DNA of 64,000 bases from contig JAUNHX010000003.1 in assembly GCA_030523765.1 (NCBI GenBank), positions 52,482 through 116,481 on the forward strand, given 5' to 3'. The stretch is from Bacteroidales bacterium (GTDB lineage: Bacteria; Bacteroidota; Bacteroidia; Bacteroidales; P3). Of this stretch, positions 55,112 through 63,373 are shown in pieces; positions within the stretch are counted from its first letter, which is position 1; each line of letters starts with the position of its first letter. The translations under genes were made by a program, and so were the position numbers. The notes below the pieces were generated by a model, which saw nothing but the letters and a program-made list of their open reading frames with translations, was not told where the DNA came from and searched no databases.

Positions 55112-56413
55112 ATGTATAAGAAACTGATTTTAATGATCGGTGTTGTTGCTTTTGCTTTGAGTCTTCAGGCTCAGACAACCTCGACGCAGGAAAAAACGCT
55201 GCGCCTCTCGTTGGCTGAAGCCCAACAGTATGCGCTTGAGCACAACGCCACTATGAAGAATGCCTCTCTCGATGTTCGCAAGGCTGAACTGGCTCGATGG
55301 GAGAGCATTGCTAGCTTATTGCCTTCTGTGGCTGCTTCGTTCGATTACCAGAACATGTGTGGCTATAAGATGGAATTTATGTCGGGTATTAGCATCCCTA
55401 TGAATCCTAGCGGTACGATGGGTATCACAACTTCGCTGGGCTATAACGGTGCTCAGTTTGTGGGTCTGGTGATGAGTCGCCTGTCGCGCGAGATGACCGA
55501 TATATCGCAGCAGCAGAGTGAACAGAACATCAACAGCCAGGTGAAGAATGTTTATACTTCGATTTTGGTGATGGAACGGACTGTGCAGTTGCTCGACTCT
55601 AACCTCTCTAATATGGAACGGATGGAGCAGAGCACATTGGCTTCGGTGCGGGTGGGTGCTGCCGAGCAGACCGATGCCGACAAACTGTCGGTGCAGGTGG
55701 CGTCGCTCCGCAACAGTATTAACACTACACGTCGTTCGCTGCAGATGCTCTACAATAGTCTGATCCTTCAGCTGGGTGCCGATGTTGATAGTCGACTGGT
55801 GTTGACCACGCCGTTGGATCAGCTACTGAGTGTCGACAATGCTGCTTCGCTATTGGGTGAGGGTTTCAACCTTCACAACAACTACAACTACCAGTTGATG
55901 AAGAAGAGCGAGGAACTGGCTAAACAACAGGTGAATATGGCTTGGATGAACTACAGTCCTACGGTGGCTCTGTTTCATCAATATAGCAGCAAGACCTATT
56001 TCGGTAAGGATGAGGGTATGAATATGACTCCTCCTAATATGGTGGGCTTGCAGCTAAGCTGGAATCTCTTCCAGTCGGGTTCACGTATAGCTAAGGTGCA
56101 GGAGGCGAAGATCGATTACGAGAAGGCGGTGAATAGCAACCAGCAGGCTGAGGATGCTCTGCGGGTTCAGTACAATCAACTTCGCTACAACTTGATTACG
56201 GCTCTCGACGATTATCGCATCCAAGATGCTAACCTTGAGGTGACGCAGCGGGTGTTTGCCAATGTGTCGGAGAAATATAAGTATGGTCGTGCTTCGAGTT
56301 TGGAGGTGACCAATGCTAGCACTGAGCTAATCTCGGCCCAGAACAACTATATCCAAGCTGTGATGAGTGTAATCCAGGCTCAGCTAGAGCTAGAAGATCT
56401 GTTCAACAAATAG
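55112..56413 (+). CDS. TolC-family outer-membrane efflux channel
   Basis: 433 residues. Signal peptide MYKKLILMIGVVAFALSLQAQ. Two structural repeats of the outer-membrane efflux protein family follow, each with long helices (LRLSLAEAQQYALEHNATMKNASLDVRKAEL; VNMAWMNYSPTVALFHQYSSK). The end (YKYGRASSLEVTNASTELISAQNNYIQAVMSVIQAQLELEDLFNK) is characteristic of TolC channels. It spans the outer membrane and periplasm and works with the adaptor and RND pump encoded next. First gene of the efflux operon; the adaptor starts 46 bases later. Confidence 0.95.
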   Translation: MYKKLILMIGVVAFALSLQAQTTSTQEKTLRLSLAEAQQYALEHNATMKNASLDVRKAELARWESIASLLPSVAASFDYQNMCGYKMEFMSGISIPMNPSGTMGITTSLGYNGAQFVGLVMSRLSREMTDISQQQSEQNINSQVKNVYTSILVMERTVQLLDSNLSNMERMEQSTLASVRVGAAEQTDADKLSVQVASLRNSINTTRRSLQMLYNSLILQLGADVDSRLVLTTPLDQLLSVDNAASLLGEGFNLHNNYNYQLMKKSEELAKQQVNMAWMNYSPTVALFHQYSSKTYFGKDEGMNMTPPNMVGLQLSWNLFQSGSRIAKVQEAKIDYEKAVNSNQQAEDALRVQYNQLRYNLITALDDYRIQDANLEVTQRVFANVSEKYKYGRASSLEVTNASTELISAQNNYIQAVMSVIQAQLELEDLFNK

Positions 56414-56459
56414 CATGGTTTAGAAAAAAGTGTTTTTATTTCGATAAATCAATATTTAC

Positions 56460-57518
56460 ATGAAACATATATTTCGTATTGCCGCTTTGGCTCTGACCAT
56501 GGGGTCACTGATAGCTTGCGGCGGAAAGAAAGAAGAGACTGCACAAGGGGCTCAGGCTCCGAAAGCTCCCGAAAAAGTGAAGGTGCAGAAGTTAGAGAAA
56601 CAGCGTATTGCTAAGAATTTGGAACTTTCGGCTACCCTCGAAGGGTATGAGACGGTGAACATTGCCCCTTCGCTGACGGGCCATATTGAGCATATCTATG
56701 TGCAAGTGGGTTCGCGTGTGGCTAAGGGTCAGATGCTGGTGCGTATGGATCAGAACCAGCTGAACACTACGAAGATCAATCTGAACAGTACCAAGACGGA
56801 ATTTGAGCGCGTGGCTGCCCTCAAGGAGTCGGGCAATATCTCGCAACAGGTTTACGACCAAACAAAGGCGGGCTACGACCAGCTGGTGGAAAGTGCTCGC
56901 TTCTTGGAGGAAAACACTTTTGTGAAGGCGCCTATCAGTGGCGTGATCGCTGCCAAGAACTATGAGGATGGTGAGATGTATGCTGGTACTCCTATCTTGT
57001 CGCTGACTCAAATTTCGCGTCTGAAGGCGATAGTGAGTATCCCTGAAAGCTATTTTCCCTTGGTTCGTCAGGGTATGCGTGTCGATGTGGTTAGTGATAT
57101 CTATCCCGATCGCACGTTCCCCGCTACTATCGAGATTGTTTATCCTACCATCGATCCTGCTACCCATACCTTCCAGGCTAAGTTGAATATTCCTAACAGT
57201 GGTGAGAAGATTCGTCCAGGTATGTATGTGAAAACGACGATGGCGCTGGGCGAGGTAGATGCTATCGTGGTTCCCTATCAGGCAGTGCTGAAACTGACGG
57301 GTAGCAACGAGCGCTATGTGTTTGTGAACGATGACGGTATGGCTCGTCGCGTTACCGTTACCTTGGGTCAACGTTTCGACGATAAGATTGAGATCGTTCC
57401 TGTGAAAGCGGGCGACTTGAAAGAGGGTGACGAACTGGTGGTGACGGGACAAGCGCGTCTTGTTGACGGCTGTGCGTTGGATGTTGTGACGGCCAACTCT
57501 ACTGCATCAAACAAATAA
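56460..57518 (+). CDS. RND efflux periplasmic adaptor (MFP) lipoprotein
   Basis: 352 residues. Lipoprotein signal ending at SLIAC (Cys about residue 20). Domains in the usual order for a membrane-fusion protein: a lipoyl-like half motif (ATLEGYETVNIAPSLTGHIEHIYVQVGSRVAKGQMLVRMD), a short alpha hairpin (LNSTKTEFERVAALKESGNISQQVYDQTKAGYDQL), the second lipoyl half (FVKAPISGVIAAKNYEDGEM), a beta-barrel domain and a membrane-proximal domain. It links the inner-membrane pump to the TolC channel. The sulfatase-family gene, not the pump gene, follows directly, 37 bases later. Confidence 0.95.
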   Translation: MKHIFRIAALALTMGSLIACGGKKEETAQGAQAPKAPEKVKVQKLEKQRIAKNLELSATLEGYETVNIAPSLTGHIEHIYVQVGSRVAKGQMLVRMDQNQLNTTKINLNSTKTEFERVAALKESGNISQQVYDQTKAGYDQLVESARFLEENTFVKAPISGVIAAKNYEDGEMYAGTPILSLTQISRLKAIVSIPESYFPLVRQGMRVDVVSDIYPDRTFPATIEIVYPTIDPATHTFQAKLNIPNSGEKIRPGMYVKTTMALGEVDAIVVPYQAVLKLTGSNERYVFVNDDGMARRVTVTLGQRFDDKIEIVPVKAGDLKEGDELVVTGQARLVDGCALDVVTANSTASNK

Positions 57519-57555
57519 TTGTAATATTCTTATCATCAAATAAAAAAAGGCAACG

Positions 57556-58803
57556 GTGAAAGGCAGTTCGTTTTTACTATTACTGAGAACATACCTTTGC
57601 TATGTGGCGGCATTCCTTGTCGCTAAGCCTTTATTTATGCTGGTGAATGCTCCGGAGGGAATCTCTTTTATTGATTACCTGATGGTGCTGTGGCATGGGT
57701 TGCCGCTTGATTTGGCGACGGCAGGATATTTCATGATTGTGCCACTGCTGCTACTATTGGTGGCGTGCTGGGTGAGGATGGGTAAGAGACTATTCTCTAT
57801 CCTCTTCGCAATTTATTTCGCTATAACAGCATTACTGATATCGGTAGCGATATGTGCCGACTGTGTGTTATATGGTTTTTGGAGTTTCAAACTGGATGCT
57901 ACGGTGCTCAACTACCTAGATTCACCGAAGGATGCGCTGGCTAGCGTGTCGGGATGGTATGTGGTTGGCGCAGTAGCGATAATCGTGCTTGTGGCGGCGC
58001 TCCTTTTCTGGGCTCTTCGTTGGTCAGTGAAGCCGTTGACAAAGACGATGGAAGAGGCTCCTGCTACCCCTTCGCGGTGGCTCCATAAGCTGTGGCAGAC
58101 ATTGTTGTTGGTGCTGGCTGGTGGAGTGATCTTCCTCTTGATGAGAGGGGGCGTTGGCAAGTCGACCATGAATATTGGTAGGGTTTACTATTCCGAGAAC
58201 CAGTTCCTGAACCACAGTGCTGTCAATCCACTGTTCAATTTCTTCTATTCGTTGTCGAAATCACAGGACTTCGCTAAGGAGTATCACTATTTTGACGATG
58301 AGGAGGCGCAGCAGATTTTTGCCGATTTGCAAATCAATACGGTGGGCGATACCACTTCCATGCAGGTGCTTCGAACGGAGCGTCCCAATGTGGTGCTAGT
58401 GCTAGTTGAGGGTTTCACTGCCCAAGCTATCGAGACGCTGGGAGGCGAAGCGGGGGTAACCCCTTGCTTCAATGCTCTTCGTCAAGAGGGTATCTGTTTC
58501 GACAATTGTTATGCCAACAGTTTTCGTACCGATCGCGGTACAGTAAGCATTCTGAGTGGCTATCCCGCATTCCCTTCGTTGAGTGTGATGAAGATGCCGC
58601 AGAAGAGCAGTGCGCTACCATCACTGGCACGCTCGCTAAAAAGGGTGGGGTATAGCACTTCGTTTCTTTATGGCGGCGATATCAATTTCACTAATATGAA
58701 TAGTTACTTCCTTTCGACGGGCTATGACGAGGCGTTGGGCGAGGGGGCTTTCCCTGTGGCCGTACGTACGAGTCATGCATGGGGGGGGTGCAAGATCATA
58801 TAG
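57556..58803 (+). CDS. LTA-synthase-family sulfatase, N-terminal part (frameshifted)
   Basis: Start GTG at 57556; 415 residues before a premature stop. Five membrane helices fill the first 160 residues (for example LMVLWHGLPLDLATAGYFMI and SWYVVGAVAIIVLVAALLFW). Then comes the periplasmic alkaline-phosphatase/sulfatase domain from about 278: PNVVLVLVEGFTAQAIETLGG, the catalytic-Thr region, and NSFRTDRGTVSILSGYPAFP. The frame breaks after RTSHAWGG at a run of eight G (58781-58788); the rest of the domain continues in another frame. Families include LtaS/OpgB phosphoglycerol transferases and phosphoethanolamine transferases, so the real substrate is open. It lies between the efflux adaptor and the pump genes. 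Confidence 0.85.
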   Translation: MKGSSFLLLLRTYLCYVAAFLVAKPLFMLVNAPEGISFIDYLMVLWHGLPLDLATAGYFMIVPLLLLLVACWVRMGKRLFSILFAIYFAITALLISVAICADCVLYGFWSFKLDATVLNYLDSPKDALASVSGWYVVGAVAIIVLVAALLFWALRWSVKPLTKTMEEAPATPSRWLHKLWQTLLLVLAGGVIFLLMRGGVGKSTMNIGRVYYSENQFLNHSAVNPLFNFFYSLSKSQDFAKEYHYFDDEEAQQIFADLQINTVGDTTSMQVLRTERPNVVLVLVEGFTAQAIETLGGEAGVTPCFNALRQEGICFDNCYANSFRTDRGTVSILSGYPAFPSLSVMKMPQKSSALPSLARSLKRVGYSTSFLYGGDINFTNMNSYFLSTGYDEALGEGAFPVAVRTSHAWGGCKII

Positions 58804-59447
58804 TGCTTGATACCTTTGCGCGACAGATTATTGCCCGTTCACAACAGACAACTCCATTCTTCGCTACTTGCTTGACGCTGAGTAGTCACGAGCCGTGGGA
58901 GGTCCCTTACCAGCGAATCGACAACAATCCTAAAGCTAACAGCTTGGCTTATACCGATAGTTGCATAGGGGTGTTTGTCAATACGTTGAAGAACAGCGCT
59001 GCATGGGATAATCTGTTGATTATCTTCGTGGCCGACCATGGGATCAGCTACCCAGAGGGTATCACCGAGGACGATCCTACCAAGCATCATATTCCTTTGT
59101 TGTGGATAGGAGGTGCGGTGTGCGATTCGGTTCATGTGACTGATATTTGCAATCAGAGTGATTTGGCGGCTACACTACTGGGCGCGATGAATCTGCCTGC
59201 AGGCGACTACCATTTCAGTCGCAATGTGTTGGGGAGTGGCTATGTATATCCTTTTGCTATGCACTCTTATGCTGGTGGCTTCGCGTTTATCGACAGCACT
59301 GGCGCTACTGTTTACGACTTGAATGGCAAGCGTGTCACAACCGATAGTCCTACCCCCTCGGAACAACGTTTGCAAAGGGGCAAGGCTTATTTGCAAGGTG
59401 CTATTGCCGATTTTATGACGTTGGGTTCTGTTCTCAACAATAAATAA
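58779..59447 (+). CDS. LTA-synthase-family sulfatase, C-terminal part (frameshifted)
   Basis: 222 residues in the second frame. It begins in the G run (ATG at 58779 is possible) and continues the same sulfatase domain: VQDHIVLDTFARQI, PFFATCLTLSSHEPWEVPY, and the metal-binding DHG motif in IIFVADHGISYPEG. A C-terminal region ends near FIDSTGATVYDLNGKRV. Joined to the upstream piece the whole would be about 630 residues, the normal size of the family. Whether this half is translated alone is unknown. The RND pump gene starts 50 bases downstream. Confidence 0.82.
   Translation: MGGVQDHIVLDTFARQIIARSQQTTPFFATCLTLSSHEPWEVPYQRIDNNPKANSLAYTDSCIGVFVNTLKNSAAWDNLLIIFVADHGISYPEGITEDDPTKHHIPLLWIGGAVCDSVHVTDICNQSDLAATLLGAMNLPAGDYHFSRNVLGSGYVYPFAMHSYAGGFAFIDSTGATVYDLNGKRVTTDSPTPSEQRLQRGKAYLQGAIADFMTLGSVLNNK
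58781..58788 (+). other. Run of eight G at the frameshift
   Basis: Six G would join the two halves as HAWGVQDH, which resembles the WGV-D motif of this family; nine G would give HAWGGGVQDH. Eight G shifts the frame to a stop at 58803. Either a sequencing/assembly slip, a fixed mutation, or a slippage site that turns the gene on and off. Confidence 0.7.
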
Positions 59448-59497
59448 TAACAATGTATATACTATAACTTAAATAATATAAAACTCAAAACAAAACC

Positions 59498-62400
59498 ATG
59501 AGTATTTACAAGACAGCAATCGAGAAACCAATCACCACGGCCCTTATCTTTGTGGCTATCGTGGTGTTGGGTTTGTTCTCACTCACCCGACTTCCTATCG
59601 ACCAAATGCCTGAGATGGATCCTCCCTACATCACGGTGATGACTACCTACGCTGGTGCTAACGCCAGCGAGTTGGAGACGAACGTGACAAAGATTATTGA
59701 GAATTCTCTCAACTCGGTCGACGGCTTGAAAAATCTTACATCCGTATCGAAAGACAATATTTCGGTGGTGACGATGGAGTTTGAATGGGGCTCGAACCTC
59801 GACGAGGCTTTGAACGACATCCGATCGTATGTGGATCTTCTCTACGACAACCTCCCCGATGGGGTGAGCCGTCCTACGATTCTTAAACTCAACAGTAGTG
59901 CTATGCCTATCCTTGTGTACGGTTTTACCGCCAAAGAAAGTTATTCGGGCTTGGATCGTATCATTGAGGATAATATCACGAACGAGTTGAATCGTATTGA
60001 TGGTATCGGTAATATCGGTGTGAGTGGCGCCCCTGAGCGTTATATCTATATCGACTTAGATGCCAAACAGATGGATGCCTATGGCTTGACCGTCGAGGCT
60101 GTAGGTAATGCTATCAGCACGAACAATAGTGACTTGGCTAGCGGTACCGTTAAGATGGGCAAGGAGCAGTATCAGATGCGTGTGAAAGGTGAGTTTGTGG
60201 AGAGCAGCGAGATTAACGATATTGTGGTGGCTACCATTGCTGGCAAGCCTATCTTTGTTCGCGATTTGGCTACGGTACGCGATACAATCAAGGATCTTTC
60301 GCTCGATGAGAAGATCAATGGCCAGGACGGTGCACGTCTGACTATCGCTAAACAGTCGGGCGCCAATACTGTGGCTATCGCTAAACAGGTGAAGAAGGAG
60401 ATGGAACGCATCAAAAAGACGCTACCTCCCGATATTGAGATTTATGAGATCCGCGACGGTTCGTCTGATATTCAGAACGCTATTAGTGGTCTTACCGATT
60501 CGATCTTCTATGCACTGCTGTTTGTGGTGTTGGTGGTGTTTATCTTCTTGGGCGACTGGCGTTCTACGATTATCATCGGTATCACCATCCCCATTTCGCT
60601 GATTACTTCCTTTATTTATCTCCTTATCTCAGATAGTTCGCTCAATATCATTTCAATGGCTTCTCTTACGGTGGCTATCGGTATGGTGGTGGACGATGCT
60701 ATTGTGGTATTGGAGAATATTACAAAGCATATTGAACGTGGCGAGAACCCGCGCGAGGCGGCTATCTATGCTACCAACGAGGTGTGGACTTCGGTTATCG
60801 CAACGACGTTGGTGTTGGTGGCTGTGTTTGTGCCGCTGACGATGCTGCCTGGTATGGCGGGTGTGATGTTCAAGGAGTTGGGTTGGATTATCACCATCGT
60901 GGTGTGTGTGTCGACCGCTACGGCTATCACCCTCATCCCTATGCTGGCATCGAAGATTTTGAAGGGTAAGAAATTCTTTGTGAACAAGCTAGAACAGAAG
61001 GCTTACGATGAACGCAGACAAAACAAGCGTTTCAATCATGCCAATACGTTTGGCAAACTGTTCGATAAGATAGAACGCCAGTATGCGCGTATTCTTACCT
61101 GGTGCTTGAATGGACACAAGATGGTTACCTTACTTATTGCTTTGGCATTCTTTATCGTATCGTTGATTCCTATGATGACGGGTAAGGTGGGTATGGACTT
61201 TATGAAGGAGCAGGACAATGGTCGAATGAGCATTACGGTGGAGCTCCAACGTGGTACTCGCATTGAGGAGACGCTGAAGACAGCCCGTGCTATCGAAGAG
61301 GATGTGAACCGATTGCTGCCCGAAACGGAGGTGGTCTCCACTTCGGCTGGTTCGAACGACGATGCTGGTTTTGCTGCTCTCTTTGGAAATACTACGAATA
61401 ATAAGATTGAGATGTCGGTACGTACCTCCAAGAAATTTGATCGCAAGCAGACCATCTTCGAGATGGCTGAGATTATGCGTAAGCGTCTAGCTGAATATCC
61501 TGAGATTGTGAACTATCAGGTGAGCACCTCAAGTGGTATGGGCGGTGGCGGTGGTAACAGTATCTCTGTCGAGGTTTACGGCTACGACTTTGATGTTACG
61601 ACTAATTATGCCAACGAGCTGAAACATCGCATCGAGGAGAATGTAGAGGGTGCTCGTAACGTGAAACTGAGTCGCGATGAAGATCGTGCCGAGTTGAAGA
61701 TTACCTTCGATAAGGAGAAACTGGCTCGTCACGGGATGAACTCAACCACTGCTGCTATGTATGTTCGCGATAGGGTGTACGGTATGACAGCGGGCTATCT
61801 GAAAGAGGATGGTCAGGAGTACGATATCGTGGTACGTTTGAAGGAGGAATATCGTAACAGCATCAGCGCTATCGAGGAGATTTCGTTGCCTTCTGCTACG
61901 GGTCAGATGATCAAACTGAAGGAACTGGCTACCATCGAAGAGTACTGGTGTCCTCCCACTATCGAGCGTAAGAATCGTCAGCGTTATCTCACTGTTAGCG
62001 TAAGTCCTTACGGTGCTTCGTTGGCCGAGGTGGCTGCTGGTATCCAGCAACAGATTGATGAGATTGGTACGCCGCAGGATGTTCATGTTGATATTGCTGG
62101 TAACTTCAAAGATCAGCAAGATATGAATAGGGATATGATGATGTTGGCGCTGCTTATCATTCTCTTGGTATATATTGTGATGGCTTCGCAGTTCGAGTCG
62201 TTCTCCAAACCTTTCATCATTATGTTCTCTATCCCCTTCGCTATCTCGGGCTCGATTATGGCGCTGATGATTTGCAATACCAACCTCGATATGGTGGGTA
62301 CGCTGGGTGTGGTGCTCTTGATCGGTATTGTGGTGAAGAATGGTATTGTGCTTGTCGACTATATCAACTTGATGCGGGAGCGCGGCGTTCCGCTGTATGA

Positions 62401-62740
62401 GGCTATCGCTATGTCGGGGCAGAGTCGTTTGCGTCCTGTAATGATGACGGCCTTCACTACCATCTTGGGTATGATTCCTATGGCGGCTAGCCGTAGCGAG
62501 GGTAGCGAGTTGTGGAACACCCTGGGTGTGGTAGTTATTGGTGGTTTGTTGGTATCTACTTTGGTGACGTTGATCGTGGTGCCAGTTCTCTATGCTGTCT
62601 TTGAGCGTCGCGGCGATCAAGAAAAACTGAAGAAGATGCGCGAAAACTTCGTCTTTATGGATATCGACCTGAACGACGACCGGTATGCCGAGCAGTCGGA
62701 AGCCACGACGATGATTGAAAACAATAATGATAACCAATAA
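59498..62740 (+). CDS. RND-family efflux pump, HAE1 type
   Basis: 1080 residues, full length for AcrB/MexB-type pumps. Twelve membrane helices in two halves with large periplasmic loops. The start MSIYKTAIEKPITTALIFVAIVVLGLFSLTRLPIDQMPEMDPP is typical, and the proton-relay Asp pair is visible in VAIGMVVDDAIVVLENI (about residue 398). It exports drugs, lipids or bile-type compounds across the envelope together with the adaptor and channel encoded upstream; the substrates cannot be told from sequence. The P-II-like gene follows 15 bases later. Confidence 0.96.
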   Translation: MSIYKTAIEKPITTALIFVAIVVLGLFSLTRLPIDQMPEMDPPYITVMTTYAGANASELETNVTKIIENSLNSVDGLKNLTSVSKDNISVVTMEFEWGSNLDEALNDIRSYVDLLYDNLPDGVSRPTILKLNSSAMPILVYGFTAKESYSGLDRIIEDNITNELNRIDGIGNIGVSGAPERYIYIDLDAKQMDAYGLTVEAVGNAISTNNSDLASGTVKMGKEQYQMRVKGEFVESSEINDIVVATIAGKPIFVRDLATVRDTIKDLSLDEKINGQDGARLTIAKQSGANTVAIAKQVKKEMERIKKTLPPDIEIYEIRDGSSDIQNAISGLTDSIFYALLFVVLVVFIFLGDWRSTIIIGITIPISLITSFIYLLISDSSLNIISMASLTVAIGMVVDDAIVVLENITKHIERGENPREAAIYATNEVWTSVIATTLVLVAVFVPLTMLPGMAGVMFKELGWIITIVVCVSTATAITLIPMLASKILKGKKFFVNKLEQKAYDERRQNKRFNHANTFGKLFDKIERQYARILTWCLNGHKMVTLLIALAFFIVSLIPMMTGKVGMDFMKEQDNGRMSITVELQRGTRIEETLKTARAIEEDVNRLLPETEVVSTSAGSNDDAGFAALFGNTTNNKIEMSVRTSKKFDRKQTIFEMAEIMRKRLAEYPEIVNYQVSTSSGMGGGGGNSISVEVYGYDFDVTTNYANELKHRIEENVEGARNVKLSRDEDRAELKITFDKEKLARHGMNSTTAAMYVRDRVYGMTAGYLKEDGQEYDIVVRLKEEYRNSISAIEEISLPSATGQMIKLKELATIEEYWCPPTIERKNRQRYLTVSVSPYGASLAEVAAGIQQQIDEIGTPQDVHVDIAGNFKDQQDMNRDMMMLALLIILLVYIVMASQFESFSKPFIIMFSIPFAISGSIMALMICNTNLDMVGTLGVVLLIGIVVKNGIVLVDYINLMRERGVPLYEAIAMSGQSRLRPVMMTAFTTILGMIPMAASRSEGSELWNTLGVVVIGGLLVSTLVTLIVVPVLYAVFERRGDQEKLKKMRENFVFMDIDLNDDRYAEQSEATTMIENNNDNQ

Positions 62741-62755
62741 AATACCTCTATAAGT

Positions 62756-63049
62756 ATGAAATCTGTAATGATCATATTCAACCAAGCTAATACCGAACGT
62801 ATCGAATATTTGCTCGATCAGATGAATATACGTGGTTTCTCTCTCTGGGAGAATGTGCAGGGACGTGGCTCGAAGAATGGTGAGCCGCATCGCGGCACCC
62901 ACACGTGGCCTGAGATGAACAACGCTGTTATGACGGTTGTTGACGATGAGAAGGTGCAGGAACTGCTCGATAATATTCGCCGTCTGGATTTGCGCAATCC
63001 CGAGGTGGGTGTGCGCGCCTTTGTGTGGACTGTCGAGCAGATGGTGTGA
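62756..63049 (+). CDS. P-II-like small protein linked to RND efflux
   Basis: 97 residues. The ferredoxin-like alpha/beta pattern of P-II proteins is visible (MKSVMIIFNQANTERIEYLLDQ ... NAVMTVVDDEKVQELLDNIRRLD ... GVRAFVWTVEQMV), with a loop GRGSKNGEPHRGTHTWPEM in the place of the P-II T-loop; the uridylylation tyrosine is not seen. Similar small P-II-like proteins are known beside RND pumps in other bacteria (for example DUF3240 proteins with metal pumps). It could sense a ligand and modulate the pump. It ends the operon; the stop is followed by a TATTCACCAATGA element. Confidence 0.72.
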   Translation: MKSVMIIFNQANTERIEYLLDQMNIRGFSLWENVQGRGSKNGEPHRGTHTWPEMNNAVMTVVDDEKVQELLDNIRRLDLRNPEVGVRAFVWTVEQMV

Positions 63050-63144
63050 TATTCACCAATGACTTGTCCTTGTTCTTCCTCAGCAAGCAGGCTCTTGGTT
63101 GATGAGGAATGATGCGCAAAGTTTTGATATTGTTCGAATAGATA

Positions 63145-63178
63145 AGTAGTGGCGCTTGCCAACGCCACTACTTTTTTT
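63145..63178 (+). terminator. Terminator of the efflux operon
   Basis: AGTAGTGGCG and CGCCACTACT form a perfect 10-bp stem with an 8-base loop, followed by six or more T. Confidence 0.93.
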
Positions 63179-63257
63179 ATCGATTATAGGATATGCATTA
63201 ATAGTGGTTCGAAGAAATAAAAAACAAAATAAATAAAGAGGATTTAAATAATTATAG

Positions 63258-63265
63258 TATCTTTG
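63258..63265 (+). promoter_or_regulatory. Promoter -7 box of the SLC13-type gene
   Basis: TATCTTTG, 109 bases before the transporter start. No clear -33 box at the expected distance. Confidence 0.5.
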
Positions 63266-63373
63266 CCGATTGTTTGCTGAGGTTTATACTGACGCAAACA
63301 ATTGAATTTTTGTGGGTAATAGAAATATTGAGTTTAAAAATAATAAAAAAAAACAATTAAAACTACCTGAACA

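Larger units (their letters stand above)
63050..63373. other. Non-coding spacer between efflux operon and transporter
   Basis: 324 bases with a TATTCACCAATGA element (63050-63062, shared with 34978-34990), a strong terminator (63145-63178), and a -7 box (63258-63265). No gene is supported. Confidence 0.7.
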
